DNA of 64,000 nt, from contig NZ_CP123639.1 of the NCBI RefSeq assembly GCF_029889745.1, forward strand, positions 596,501-660,500. Direction: 5' to 3'. The notes under the pieces were generated by a model that was not told the DNA's origin, ran no database searches, and saw only the letters and a program-made list of their open reading frames with translations. Below are positions 43,209 to 52,397 of the stretch, one piece after another (position 1 is the first letter of the stretch; every line of letters starts with the position of its first letter). A program made the translations under genes and the position numbers. The stretch is from Ligilactobacillus faecis (GTDB lineage: Bacteria > Bacillota > Bacilli > Lactobacillales > Lactobacillaceae).

Positions 43209-44123
43209 TTATTTATACTCTTCGATCTTGATCAATGGTAAGATCTCATCGATCTTTGCTTTATCAGCAAGATCTTCAGAAAAGGCTGTGGCTGAACCAC
43301 AAGCTAGCCCATAGCGGAAAGCTTCCAAGGGATCATTTGTTTTAGCAAATGTTCCAGTGAACCCCCCGATCATTGAATCGCCAGCACCGACAGAGTTGAC
43401 CACGGTTCCCTTTGGTGCATACGAACGGTAAACTTTATCTTTTGTGATCATCAGACCACCATCGCCAGCCATTGAGATCAACACGTGTTGGGCTCCCATT
43501 TCAAGGAGCTTTTTCCCGTATTTGACGATATCAGCGATACCATCTAACTCAACATCAAACAATTCCGCCAATTCATGGTTATTTGGTTTTACGACCAATG
43601 GCTTTTCAGGCAACGTTTTTAACAAGCTTTCCCCAGTCGTATCGATCACAAATTGGGCACCTTTTTGGCGGATCACTTTGATCAGATCAAAATAAAAATC
43701 ATCGTCTAAACTTGGGACTAAACTCCCTGCAAAAATAACGACATCATCTGGTGTCAATTTATCAAATTGTGCTTTGAAACTAGCGATCTCTGCTGCGCTC
43801 AACTGCGGTCCACGCCCGTTGATCTCTGTTTCAGCTTGTGCTTTGATCTTTACGTTGATCCGCGTGTCGTCTTTGATCGGAGTAAAATTCGTCTTCAAAC
43901 CTGTCTTCTCTAAAGCTTCTTTGACAAATTCACCTGTAAAACCACCAAGGAAACCCAAAGCTGTATTATCAAGACCAAGTTCTTTTAAGATCCGTGAAAC
44001 ATTGATCCCTTTGCCTCCAGGTAATTTGTTATCATAATCCATTCGGTTGACTTCGCCTAAAGTCAATTCTTTTAATTGGACGATGTAATCGATCGATGGA
44101 TTGACGGTTACAGTATAGATCAT
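43209..44123 (-). CDS. fruK: 1-phosphofructokinase
   Basis: A 304-residue PfkB-family kinase that turns fructose-1-phosphate into fructose-1,6-bisphosphate. MIYTVTVNPSIDYIVQL opens the family, KLPGGKGINVSRILKELG is the sugar-binding motif, and TVVNSVGAGDSMIGGFTG contains the catalytic GAGD. VVKPNNHELAELF is also typical. It overlaps the fruR stop by 4 bp (ATG/stop), with GGGGG as SD, and is 21 bp ahead of fruA. The operon supplies fructose catabolism. Confidence 0.97.
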   Translation of the reverse strand: MIYTVTVNPSIDYIVQLKELTLGEVNRMDYDNKLPGGKGINVSRILKELGLDNTALGFLGGFTGEFVKEALEKTGLKTNFTPIKDDTRINVKIKAQAETEINGRGPQLSAAEIASFKAQFDKLTPDDVVIFAGSLVPSLDDDFYFDLIKVIRQKGAQFVIDTTGESLLKTLPEKPLVVKPNNHELAELFDVELDGIADIVKYGKKLLEMGAQHVLISMAGDGGLMITKDKVYRSYAPKGTVVNSVGAGDSMIGGFTGTFAKTNDPLEAFRYGLACGSATAFSEDLADKAKIDEILPLIKIEEYK

Positions 44124-44881
44124 CTTATTGCCCCCTGAATCGTTGTTTGTTCACTATAGCGTGCGTTTAACTGTGGTGAAAGACCAGTCGTAATGATCGT
44201 AGCTTGCGAAAGATCAGCAACTTTGACAAATGAAACGATATCAAACTTAGTCGGATCAGCTAAAACAAAAGTTTCCTCACTTTGTTCTAGTGCCATTTGT
44301 TTGACTTCAGCTTCATCTGGATCAGGTGTCGTAAAGCCATATTTATGGTGGATCCCATTTATACCTAGAAATGCTTTATTGAATCTAAATTGACCTAAGT
44401 AACTGACAGCTTTGACACCTACGATCGCTTTAGTCGTGTTCTTCAAAGCACCACCAACTAAGATCGTCCTGATCCCACGATCAGCTAGATATGACGCATG
44501 TAAAACACCGTTTGTTACAACTGTTAGATCATGCTTTTCTGCTAAATATGGGATCATCGCTAAAGTCGTCGTCCCTGCGTCTAAGTAGATCACATCATCA
44601 TCTTCGATCTGTAAGACAGCTTCTTTAGCCAGGAGCGCTTTTTCAAGCACATTTTTAGTGGCTTTGCCATCCATGTCTAACTCTTGTTGAAGCGAATGTT
44701 TGATCTTTGCTCCACCATGGATCCGCACTAAGCGTCCTTGTTCTTCTAATAGTTGAAGATCACGCCGCGCCGATGATTCCGAACAAACGGCTCGTTCACA
44801 GATCTCTTGTAGCTTAACAACGTTGTTTTCTTTCAACATCTGCATGATCAGTTGTTGCCTTTCTTCTGCAAGCACTTTCAT
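44120..44881 (-). CDS. fruR: DeoR-family repressor of the fructose operon
   Basis: A 253-residue regulator. The N-terminal winged HTH (EERQQLIMQMLKENNVVKLQEICERAVCSESSARRDLQLLEEQGRLVRIHGGA) is the DeoR motif. The C-terminal sugar-phosphate sensor has IYLDAGTTTLAMIPYL, VVTNGVLHASYL, ILVGGALKNTTKAIVG and FLGINGIH. In lactic acid bacteria it represses fruRKA until fructose-1-phosphate appears. ATG at 44881 is chosen (GGGAGG 4 nt upstream) over an earlier start at 44893. Confidence 0.94.
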   Translation of the reverse strand: MKVLAEERQQLIMQMLKENNVVKLQEICERAVCSESSARRDLQLLEEQGRLVRIHGGAKIKHSLQQELDMDGKATKNVLEKALLAKEAVLQIEDDDVIYLDAGTTTLAMIPYLAEKHDLTVVTNGVLHASYLADRGIRTILVGGALKNTTKAIVGVKAVSYLGQFRFNKAFLGINGIHHKYGFTTPDPDEAEVKQMALEQSEETFVLADPTKFDIVSFVKVADLSQATIITTGLSPQLNARYSEQTTIQGAIR

Positions 44882-44980
44882 TACACCTCCCAAATTATCT
44901 TAGCACTCATTTAGCTAAAAATCAATCACAAAACTTCAAAATCATCCAAAAACGAGCAAAAAGTATGCAAAAATTTCCTA

Positions 44981-45025
44981 AAAAAAGATACTAGTTTACG
45001 CTTTTTCCCACATATCCTAGTATCT
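44981..45025 (-). terminator. Terminator of the DUF711 gene
   Basis: On minus, AGATACTAG (45025-45017) pairs with CTAGTATCT (44994-44986), followed by T6. It separates the unit from fruR. Confidence 0.85.
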
Positions 45026-45064
45026 ATCGCTCCTATTTATTCAATTTCTTTCAAAAACATTCGC

Positions 45065-46408
45065 CTAATTCTTAAAACTATGGATCGGAGCTGGGATCGA
45101 TCCACCACGTTCGATCAACTTTCGACTATCAGCACGTACATAATCCATCAGTGGCGCATAGCCTAAAAGTCCGCCAAATTCAACTTCTTCTCCTACCTTC
45201 TTTCCTGGGACTGGTAAGATCCGAACTGCTGTCGTCTTATTATTGATCATCCCGATCGCTGCTTCATCGGCAATCATTCCACTGACTGTTGTCGCAGGGA
45301 TATCTCCAGGAACGGCGATCATATCAAGGCCAACAGAACAAACAGCTGTCATTGCCTCTAATTTAGCTAGTGAAAGCGTCTTTTCTTTAACAGCTGCGAT
45401 CATCCCTGCATCTTCCGAAACGGGGATAAAAGCACCTGAAAGTCCGCCAACATGGCTACAAGCCATAATACCACCTTTTTTAACAGCATCATTTAGTAAC
45501 GCTAGTGCTGCTGTCGTACCATAGGCCCCTACTTGTTCCAACCCGATCTCTTCCAAGATCTGTGCAACTGAGTCGCCCACTGCTGGCGTAGGTGCTAACG
45601 AAAGATCAACGATCCCAAAAGGCACATTTAGACGCTCAGATGCGATCGTGCCAACTAATTGTCCCATACGTGTAACTTTAAAAGCCGTCTTTTTGATCGT
45701 TTCCGCCACCTCATCTAAAGGTCGACCTTTGACTTTTTCTAGCGCCACTTTGACAACGCCTGGTCCAGAGACGCCAACATTGAGAACGACATCTGGCTCA
45801 GAGACGCCATGAAATCCACCAGCCATAAACGGATTATCTTCGACTGCATTGCAAAAAACAACTAGTTTAGTATTAGCACGATAATCGATTTTAGCTGCTT
45901 CAGTGATGACTTCACCCATCTGACGGACTGCATCCATATTGATCCCACTCTTGCTCGAACCGACATTAACTGAACCACACACAAGTTTAGTTTGTGTCAA
46001 AACTTCTGGTAAAGAAGCGATCAACCGCTCATCTGCTTTAGTCATGCCTTTTTGCACAAGCGCAGAAAAACCTCCGATAAAGTCTACTCCTAAATCTTTT
46101 GCAGCACGGTCAAGCGTTTTTGCATATTTAATATAATCTTTAGCCTCAGAATCTGCTGCCACTAAGGAGATCGGGGTCACCGTGATCCGTTTATTGATGA
46201 TCGGGATCCCATATTCCATCTCGATCTGCTCAGCAACTTTAACGAGGTCCTTAGCCTTAGTCGTAATTTTAGTGTAGATCTTTTGGCAAGCTTTATTACT
46301 ATCGCTATCAACACAATCAAGGAGGGAGATCCCCATTGTGATCGTGCGTACATCTAAGTTTTGGTCTTTAATCATCTGGATTGTTTCTAAGATCTTTTCA
46401 AATTCCAT
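45065..46408 (-). CDS. UPF0210/DUF711 family protein (PFL-like)
   Basis: A 447-residue protein of the widely conserved UPF0210 family, structurally related to pyruvate-formate-lyase-like barrels; no enzyme activity is established. Landmarks: [15 protein letters not shown] near the start, [86 protein letters not shown]. It is nearly always next to an ACT-domain gene, as here (46595). The start has no SD at normal distance; a hairpin-bridged GAAAGGA is proposed. Confidence 0.92.
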   Translation of the reverse strand: MEFEKILETIQMIKDQNLDVRTITMGISLLDCVDSDSNKACQKIYTKITTKAKDLVKVAEQIEMEYGIPIINKRITVTPISLVAADSEAKDYIKYAKTLDRAAKDLGVDFIGGFSALVQKGMTKADERLIASLPEVLTQTKLVCGSVNVGSSKSGINMDAVRQMGEVITEAAKIDYRANTKLVVFCNAVEDNPFMAGGFHGVSEPDVVLNVGVSGPGVVKVALEKVKGRPLDEVAETIKKTAFKVTRMGQLVGTIASERLNVPFGIVDLSLAPTPAVGDSVAQILEEIGLEQVGAYGTTAALALLNDAVKKGGIMACSHVGGLSGAFIPVSEDAGMIAAVKEKTLSLAKLEAMTAVCSVGLDMIAVPGDIPATTVSGMIADEAAIGMINNKTTAVRILPVPGKKVGEEVEFGGLLGYAPLMDYVRADSRKLIERGGSIPAPIHSFKN

Positions 46409-46445
46409 CGACTCACACTGCTATATATAATATAGTCTTCCTTTC
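46409..46445 (-). promoter_or_regulatory. Hairpin-bridged SD of the DUF711 gene
   Basis: On minus, GAAAGGA (46445-46439), AGA, then CTATAT-tat-ATATAG (46435-46421), then 12 nt to the ATG. Unfolded, the SD is 30 nt away; folded, 15 nt. This is the shortest loop of the set. Confidence 0.55.
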
Positions 46446-46594
46446 TTGATTTTAATTAATACCGACAACATTAGTGTTTTCATATCTTAACAAATAAGAA
46501 ATGACACTTGATCTTTCAGATTTTTCTTTAGCATTTGATACTCGATACAATATTCGTCCTACATTTTAACTTTCTCACGAACGTTATATCACTT

Positions 46595-46861
46595 CTATAG
46601 TTGATGCATCGCATTATAGACAGCTTCATTCCTTAAATTGATCTCCACTTTTAGCTCTTGCCCCAAGGCAGATAGCTTAGTCTCGAGCTCTTTTAGATCA
46701 CACTTTTCGGGAATATATACCGCCATCATCATCGTAAAATATTTATCTAAGATCGTCTGGCTGATATCTAAGATATTGATCTGTTCTTGTGCCAAAAATT
46801 GACTCACAGAAGCAACGATCCCGACCTTATCTTGTCCCACTACTGTTAAGATAGCTTTCAT
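46595..46861 (-). CDS. ACT domain protein (UPF0237)
   Basis: A protein of 88 residues, a single ACT domain: MKAILTVVGQDKVGIVASVSQFLAQEQINILDISQTILDKYFTMMMAVYIPE. The fold usually senses amino acids. The partner is the DUF711 gene 186 bp downstream, a pair conserved in streptococci and lactobacilli. The start at 46861 has GAGGTG upstream; ATGs at 46864 and 46870 are alternatives. Confidence 0.93.
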   Translation of the reverse strand: MKAILTVVGQDKVGIVASVSQFLAQEQINILDISQTILDKYFTMMMAVYIPEKCDLKELETKLSALGQELKVEINLRNEAVYNAMHQL

Positions 46862-46975
46862 CATGTACACCTCATTTTCAAACTAAGATCACTATACTAC
46901 TATATTTTTCATTATACATTTCATTCCCAATCATTTTCTAGTTTAAATATCATCATTTTGTAATCACACAAATAC

Positions 46976-47018
46976 ATTGCAATTAAATGCAATAGCATGT
47001 ATCATATTAAATGCATTT
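46976..47018 (+). promoter_or_regulatory. Repeat cluster before the MFS pump, probable MarR operator
   Basis: ATTGCA-attaaa-TGCAAT (46976-46993) is a perfect inverted repeat. ATTAAATGCA occurs directly repeated at 46982-46991 and 47006-47015, and AAATGCATTT (47009-47018) is a palindrome. They cover the likely promoter just before the SD. Confidence 0.55.
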
Positions 47019-47045
47019 ACATTTATTTTTGAAAGGAATTTTTTA

Positions 47046-48416
47046 ATGGTCAATATCGCTAAAACGATCGATCCTAAGATCAGGCTGATCGTAACTGCTT
47101 TGCTTTTATTCTCTAGTTTTATCAGCTTAACGAGTCAAACGATGATGATCACTGCTTTGCCTGTGATCGAACATGAAATGGATACGAGTTTGACTTTAGT
47201 TCAATGGCTCACAACAGGCTATACTTTGATGATCGGGATCATCACTCCGTTATCGTCTAATATGTATGAAAAATTTAAAAATCGTAATGTCTTTTTGAGT
47301 ACGATCGCAACATTTTTACTTGGAACTTTGATCGGTTGCTTTGCAACGAATTTTTGGTCGTTGCTCTTAGCCCGGCTCGTACAGGCCTGTGCTAGCGGGA
47401 TCTTGATGTCCTTTCAAATGACAACGATGATCTCGATCTATCCGTTAGAAAAACGCGGTACGATCCTTGGAATGTCTGGCCTTGTGATCGCATTTGGACC
47501 AGCGATCGGACCAACGCTTTCTGGTTTGATCGTCAATAGCCTAGGTTGGCGTTACATTTTCATCATTGTCTTTCCACTGATGATCTTAGTTTGGTTGATC
47601 GGTTTCTTGGTATTTCCTAATTTTACGACACCAAAAGAGATCAAGATCGACTTTTTCTCAGTCTTTTTATCTCTTCTTGGTTCTGGCTTAACGCTTGCTA
47701 GTTTGACCTTTTTCCAAACACAAGCTCTGCTTGGTTGGATCATGTTACTAAGTGGTCTTTTGATCTTATCTTTCTTTGTCAAACGCCAACTCACTTTAAA
47801 ACAACCGATGTTGAAAGTGCAATTGATCAAAAATCGTTCTTTTAGACTGATGACTTTAGTGGGGATCTGCGCTTTTATGGTCTTACTTGGCACAGAACAA
47901 ATGCTCCCGATCTTTACCCAAAACGTCTTACACGTCAATAGTATGGTCTCTGGGATGATCCTCTTACCAGGAGCAGTCGCCAATGCATTGAGTGCTGCTT
48001 TAGTAGGCCGTTTTTACGATAAACACGGTCCAAAATATCTGATCATCTCAGGGGGGATCTTGATGTTGATCGCAGCGATCCCCTTTGTCTTTATCTCTAA
48101 AACAACACCGCTTTGGCTTTTAACAGTCGCTTATATGTTGCGCATGATCGGAAATGCTCTTGTCTTTTCTCCTGCGATGTCAGAGGCTTTCATCGAGATC
48201 GCACCTGAAAATGTCAGTCATGCCACAGCACTCAATAACAGCTTACGTCAAGCCTTTGGCGCTTCTTCTGTTACACTCTTGATCGTTATCGCCAATATCC
48301 CAACGAACTTTATCACAGGAATGCGTCTTTCGATGTGGACGACTGTTATTTTAGTTTTACTCATGCTTTTTGCTTTTCTCACTTACTTGCGCCACAGTCC
48401 ACGAAAGGAAGCTTAA
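47046..48416 (+). CDS. MFS multidrug efflux pump, DHA2/EmrB-like
   Basis: A 456-residue antiporter with 12-14 membrane helices. SLTSQTMMITALPVIEHEMDTSLTLVQWLTTGYTLMIGIITPLS is the DHA2 start, LARLVQACASGILMS is motif B, and GLVIAFGPAIGPTLSGLIVNSLGWRYIFII is motif C (antiporter motif). The start at 47046 is fixed by GAAAGGA 8 nt upstream; an ATG at 46977 lies within the operator region. The MarR gene follows after 4 bp, implying local repression and induction by a toxic compound. Confidence 0.93.
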   Translation: MVNIAKTIDPKIRLIVTALLLFSSFISLTSQTMMITALPVIEHEMDTSLTLVQWLTTGYTLMIGIITPLSSNMYEKFKNRNVFLSTIATFLLGTLIGCFATNFWSLLLARLVQACASGILMSFQMTTMISIYPLEKRGTILGMSGLVIAFGPAIGPTLSGLIVNSLGWRYIFIIVFPLMILVWLIGFLVFPNFTTPKEIKIDFFSVFLSLLGSGLTLASLTFFQTQALLGWIMLLSGLLILSFFVKRQLTLKQPMLKVQLIKNRSFRLMTLVGICAFMVLLGTEQMLPIFTQNVLHVNSMVSGMILLPGAVANALSAALVGRFYDKHGPKYLIISGGILMLIAAIPFVFISKTTPLWLLTVAYMLRMIGNALVFSPAMSEAFIEIAPENVSHATALNNSLRQAFGASSVTLLIVIANIPTNFITGMRLSMWTTVILVLLMLFAFLTYLRHSPRKEA

Positions 48417-48420
48417 GATG

Positions 48421-48852
48421 GTCAAAGAAGTCGACAAATATGCCTCGATCTTTAATAATAAAGTGCGCCAGGAGTTGAACTATCACTGTGAGCAACTTGG
48501 CTTAAGTGAATCAAATTACTTTTACTTAAAATTTCTTGCAGAAACGCCTGGGATCAGTCAAAACTATTTTATCGACTCACTTCACCGCGAACAAAGCGTC
48601 GTGACTCGCCAGATCAATCGCCTCGTACAAGATGGTTGGATCGATAAAAAAATCTCTGCGACTGACCATCGACGCTCTGAACTATATTTGACTGAAAAAG
48701 GGCAAGGTGTTTTAAAAAAGTTAGATGCGATCACTGCTCTAGTTGATGAACATGCTTTAGCAGGTCTGACTTCAACAGAAGCTGAGACTTTTGCGCACCT
48801 CTTAAAAAAAGCTGCTTTAAGTTACTCAGTCGAAAAATACACAGATCTGTGA
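48421..48852 (+). CDS. MarR-family transcriptional regulator
   Basis: A 143-residue winged-HTH protein. LAETPGISQNYFIDSLHREQSVVTRQINRLVQDGWIDKKISATDHRRSELYLTEKGQGVLKKLD covers the MarR recognition helix and wing. It most likely represses its own operon with the MFS pump. The start at 48421 has GAAAGGA 8 nt upstream, inside the end of the pump gene. A 17-bp terminator follows. Confidence 0.93.
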   Translation, partial: VKEVDKYASIFNNKVRQELNYHCEQLGLSESNYFYLKFLAETPGISQNYFIDSLHREQSVVTRQINRLVQDGWIDKKISATDHRRSELYLTEKGQGVLKKLDAITALVDEHALAGLTSTEAETFAHLLKKAALSYSVEKYTDL

Positions 48853-48872
48853 GATATTTCTCGGGAAATACT

Positions 48873-48920
48873 AAAAGTCTCACTTCTCTAAGACAAGTGT
48901 CAGAGAAGTGAGACTTTTTT
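48873..48920. terminator. Terminator after the marR gene
   Basis: AAAAGTCTCACTTCTCT (48873-48889) pairs with AGAGAAGTGAGACTTTT (48902-48918), ending in T6. It lies between convergent genes and can serve both. Confidence 0.95.
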
Positions 48921-48938
48921 ATTTGCTGTCAGAAGTTA

Positions 48939-51548
48939 TTAATAACTTAACGCTCTTTGTCTATCAGCATTCCAATGCGTATAGAATTGTCCAAGTGTCA
49001 GCTGTTCTTTATGAGCAGTCCAAGGATTGTTATAATAAACGAGCCCATTATGATACCCAGTTAACGTAACCGCATGATTTATAAAACCATTCATATGCGC
49101 TACCCATGCCACAACTAAATGGCCTTTTAGCAATTGTTGGTATATCTCAGACCAGCTAGCTCCTGTCATGACCTTGCTAGTGCCTAGGTGATGATCGACT
49201 ACTGGAGCTACGCCTGTGGGAAAGACCCACCAGCCAGTCACACTAAATGGATCACCAACAAAGCCATAGTCTCCATTGTTACTTCGTGGCATTTCATGAG
49301 CTAGTTGGATCTTATTAACATCTTTTCCCGCATAGCGCAACATCATTGTTACCGCTGTTATCTCACAGCCAGTAGGCAATTCAGGATTTTGTCCGATAAC
49401 TTCAGCATCATTTAACACTCCAATGATCGAACCTGTAACTAGATCTGTATAATATGTTATCTTCCCTGCACGAACTGTTCCATACTGCATTTGCCCATTA
49501 TTAGCATAGTAGACTGTCTTATTTTGATCAGAAATATATTGAAGTCCAGTCTTCATCGCTCCGTTGAATGTATCAAATAAGTACCAATGACCAGCGATCT
49601 TTTGTTGCCCATATTTCATTTGACCTTGGTCATTATAGTAGACTGTCTTATTTTGATCAGCCAAATATTGGAAGCCTCGCGCCATTACACCCGTAGCAAG
49701 ATCAAAATAATACCAAGCTCCATTTAATTTTTGTTGGCCTGTGATCACCTGCGTGTGATTCAATAAATATGTTTGTCCTTTGAGGGTTATGAACTGTTGT
49801 CCTAAAACTCTAAGGATCCCAGTGGTAAAATCATATGTTTTACCATCTAAAATGATATTACCTACTGTTTGTTTTCCATCCTTAGCGTAATAACTCAAAG
49901 TTCCAGTTTGTCTATCATAACCCGCACCATCTATTTTTAAAGCGCCTGTGATCGGATCGAAATAATATTTGGCTTGTTCTATCTGTTGTACCCCATACAA
50001 CATCCAACCATCTTGATTATAATAGACTGTTTTATTTTGCTCGGGAATATTTTGGAAGCCTCGTTGCATTGCACCTTTTTGATCAAAAAGATACCAATGG
50101 CCATTCAGCTTTTGCTGTCCGATCGCCATCTTACCATCAAAAGTATCAAAATAGCGGGTCGCATTATCGATCCACTGCCAGCCGTATTGCATTTGTCCTT
50201 TTTCATTGTAATAAACTATCTTATTTTGAGTCGGAATATTAACGAAGCCGCGTTTCATCGCTCCGTCATACGTATCAAAATTGTACCAATGACCATTCAA
50301 TTTTTGCTGACCATAAAGCATCCAGCCATCTTGATTATAGTACACAGTCTTATTTTGTTCGGGAATATTTTGGAAGCCTCGTTGCATTGCACCTTTTTGA
50401 TCAAAAAGATACCAATGTCCATTGATCTTTTGTTGTCCGATCGCCATCTTACCGTCAAAAGTATCAAAATAACGCGTTGCATTATCGATCCACTGCCAAC
50501 CATATTGCATCCAGCCATCTTGGTTATAGTACACAGTCTTATTTTGTTCGGGAATATTTTGGAAGCCTCGTTGCATTGCACCTTTTTGATCAAAAAGATA
50601 CCAATGTCCATTGATCTTTTGTTGTCCGATCGCCATCTTACCGTCAAAAGTATCAAAATAACGCGTTGCATTATCGATCCACTGCCAACCATATTGCATC
50701 CAGCCATCTTGGTTATAATAGACTGTCTTATTTTGCTCGGGAATATTTTGGAAGCCTCGTTGCATTGCGCCTTTTTGATCAAAGAGATACCAATGTCCAT
50801 TGATCTTTTGTTGTCCGATCGCCATCTTACCGTTAAAAGTATCAAAATAACGCGTTGCATTATCGATCCACTGCCAACCGTATTGCATTTGTCCAGACTG
50901 AGCGTAGTAAACCACTCGGTCATCTTTTAATTTTTGAAAGCCTGTATACTGCGTATTAGTTTGTGGATCATACAAGTACCAATGGCCAGCTTCCTTTTTC
51001 TCCACATAGTTTTGAGGTGTTTTGAAATCAGCCTTTGGATTTGAAGTATCCTTTTGGTTTTCTGAGCGGATCTCTTGTTTCTCAAGTGTGCTTGAACTCT
51101 GGGCTGGTAATTCTTTGACCACTTGCTTTGAACTTTCTGAAACGCTCTCAATAGAAGTTTCGCCTGAACGATCAAGTTCGACGGCCTGATCTGTAGTCGT
51201 TTTTTCAGTTGTAACTTTTGGAGCAGTTTGACTTGAACTTTCAGTTTCCTCAGTCACTTTATGTGAATCTTCTGAAGTAGCTGCGTCATTTTCTTTTGTC
51301 ACGGTCGCTGATAAAGTTGGGACTGTTGTTTGCTCCTGACTTTCTTTAGTTTGCGTTTCAGTGTCTGTTTGTGCTGTCGTTGCTGCCACTTGGCTAGCAG
51401 TATTCGTTTGGAGAGCTGTATCTGCTAAAGCAGGCCTCACATTTACACTGGCCCCTAGAGCTATCCCTAAAAAAATCAACGGTAACATGACCCAGTGTTT
51501 TTTGGCTTTGTACATCTTATAGCGAAGCTTACATTCACGCTTTAACAT
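48939..51548 (-). CDS. Surface protein with cell-wall/glucan-binding repeats and a C39-like peptidase domain
   Basis: An 869-residue secreted protein. A KxYKxGKxW-like signal (MYKAKKHW, with a hydrophobic core ending ALADT), then a Ser/Thr/Glu-rich linker (~45-180), then ~20 WYLFD/TVYYN-type choline- or glucan-binding repeats (~185-710), then a C-terminal Peptidase_C39-type domain with the likely triad Cys728 (LPTGCEIT), His825 (FINHAVTL) and Asn841 (YYNNPW). No sorting motif; attachment would be by the repeats. It may cut a surface peptide or protein. Repeats of 189 bp are nearly identical at DNA level. Confidence 0.88.
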   Translation of the reverse strand: MLKRECKLRYKMYKAKKHWVMLPLIFLGIALGASVNVRPALADTALQTNTASQVAATTAQTDTETQTKESQEQTTVPTLSATVTKENDAATSEDSHKVTEETESSSQTAPKVTTEKTTTDQAVELDRSGETSIESVSESSKQVVKELPAQSSSTLEKQEIRSENQKDTSNPKADFKTPQNYVEKKEAGHWYLYDPQTNTQYTGFQKLKDDRVVYYAQSGQMQYGWQWIDNATRYFDTFNGKMAIGQQKINGHWYLFDQKGAMQRGFQNIPEQNKTVYYNQDGWMQYGWQWIDNATRYFDTFDGKMAIGQQKINGHWYLFDQKGAMQRGFQNIPEQNKTVYYNQDGWMQYGWQWIDNATRYFDTFDGKMAIGQQKINGHWYLFDQKGAMQRGFQNIPEQNKTVYYNQDGWMLYGQQKLNGHWYNFDTYDGAMKRGFVNIPTQNKIVYYNEKGQMQYGWQWIDNATRYFDTFDGKMAIGQQKLNGHWYLFDQKGAMQRGFQNIPEQNKTVYYNQDGWMLYGVQQIEQAKYYFDPITGALKIDGAGYDRQTGTLSYYAKDGKQTVGNIILDGKTYDFTTGILRVLGQQFITLKGQTYLLNHTQVITGQQKLNGAWYYFDLATGVMARGFQYLADQNKTVYYNDQGQMKYGQQKIAGHWYLFDTFNGAMKTGLQYISDQNKTVYYANNGQMQYGTVRAGKITYYTDLVTGSIIGVLNDAEVIGQNPELPTGCEITAVTMMLRYAGKDVNKIQLAHEMPRSNNGDYGFVGDPFSVTGWWVFPTGVAPVVDHHLGTSKVMTGASWSEIYQQLLKGHLVVAWVAHMNGFINHAVTLTGYHNGLVYYNNPWTAHKEQLTLGQFYTHWNADRQRALSY
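50319..50890 (-). repeat. 189-bp near-identical tandem repeats
   Basis: The same 63-codon block (GWQWIDNATRYFD...GQQKINGHWYLFD...QDGWMQY) recurs at 50319, 50508 and 50697 with exact 189-bp spacing and few base changes; more diverged copies flank it. Such arrays expand and contract by recombination. Confidence 0.9.
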
Positions 51549-51619
51549 CTCTTCACCCTTTCTATTTTTTAATTAACTTTATAATAATTTAATATTTTTT
51601 TGATTTCAATTTTTTTGCG

Positions 51620-51668
51620 TAATTTAAAAGACCAACTTGCTTAGCAATATCTGCTTGCAAGTTGGTCT
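51620..51668 (-). terminator. Terminator of the NrtR-like gene
   Basis: On minus, AGACCAACTTGC pairs with GCAAGTTGGTCT (arms 51657-51668 and 51629-51640), followed by TTTTAAATT. A 12-bp stem with a moderate U-tract. Confidence 0.8.
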
Positions 51669-51680
51669 GATCTTTTTTAC

Positions 51681-52379
51681 TCAAAATTGAACTTCATCTT
51701 TTAGTCGATATAAGCGCGCTGGACGTCCAGGGCTCTTTTTCATCACTTGTCCGACTTCGACTAAGATCTTACGGTGCGTCTTTTTGAAATTTGAATTATC
51801 AAGCTGATTGATCTTGATCTGCAAAAAACTTGCATAGACGCTCCGCGCTTCACGTAATGTGAAACTTTCACCTAAGATCTTTAAGATCAAAGGCATTTGT
51901 TCAAGCGAACGTTTGATATAACGACATGCGTATTGTAGGGCATATTCATAAACTAACGGGCTTGTTTTATTTACTTCGTGATATTTAGCTTCATCTGCGA
52001 TCGCCGTGAGTGAAAAAGCTACTTCACCGCGATAAAGCTGATATTTACTATTGCTCGTCCGTAATGTAAAAAGTTTATGCACTGTTGTATCTAGCGTTGG
52101 ATAAAAAGGCAAATAGGTCATATACACTAAAATGACTTCACGTTCCCCAGCATGAACTAATGTTGGATGTGATAAAGTCGTCAGCTGTTCGACATGATCG
52201 GCATCTAGCACTTGTCCTGTGACCTGTTCTGTCAACCGTAAGATCGCTTCTGTGCCACTTTCAGCTTGTCCCAAATTTGTTTTGGGGAGTTGCCAAGTGG
52301 CATCGTGCTCTAAGATCACTTTGACCTGTTCTGCTTCACGGTCATAGCACCACATAATATTTAGCAATTTTATGTGCAT
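51681..52379 (-). CDS. NrtR-like regulator: Nudix-type domain plus winged helix
   Basis: A 232-residue protein. The N-terminal ~135 residues follow a Nudix fold (QVKVILEHDATWQLPKTNLGQAESGTEAILRLTEQVTG), but the GX5EX7REUXEEXGU catalytic box is degenerate, as in regulators that only sense a ligand. The C-terminal part, GESFTLREARSVYASFLQIKINQLDNSNFKKTHRKILVEVGQ...GRPARLYRL, matches the NrtR winged helix. Relatives control NAD or sugar metabolism; the ligand here is unknown and no target gene lies next to it. The start at 52379 has GTGGGGA upstream. Confidence 0.8.
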   Translation of the reverse strand: MHIKLLNIMWCYDREAEQVKVILEHDATWQLPKTNLGQAESGTEAILRLTEQVTGQVLDADHVEQLTTLSHPTLVHAGEREVILVYMTYLPFYPTLDTTVHKLFTLRTSNSKYQLYRGEVAFSLTAIADEAKYHEVNKTSPLVYEYALQYACRYIKRSLEQMPLILKILGESFTLREARSVYASFLQIKINQLDNSNFKKTHRKILVEVGQVMKKSPGRPARLYRLKDEVQF

Positions 52380-52397
52380 CATTGTCCCCACTTTCAA

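Noticed and set aside
43480-43495. Further parS-like sites (CACGTG cores at 43484, 16864, 62387)
   Set aside because: They share only the central CACGTG; flanks do not match TGTTn...nAACA.
44882-44900. TTAGCACTC before the fructose operon, half of a CIRCE element
   Set aside because: The partner GAGTGCTAA at the proper 9-bp spacing is missing, and a sugar operon is not an HrcA target.
49974-50930. 318-codon plus-strand frame opposite the surface protein
   Set aside because: A shadow of the repeated WYLFD/YYNQDG codons on the other strand; it has no SD and repeats in step with the real gene.
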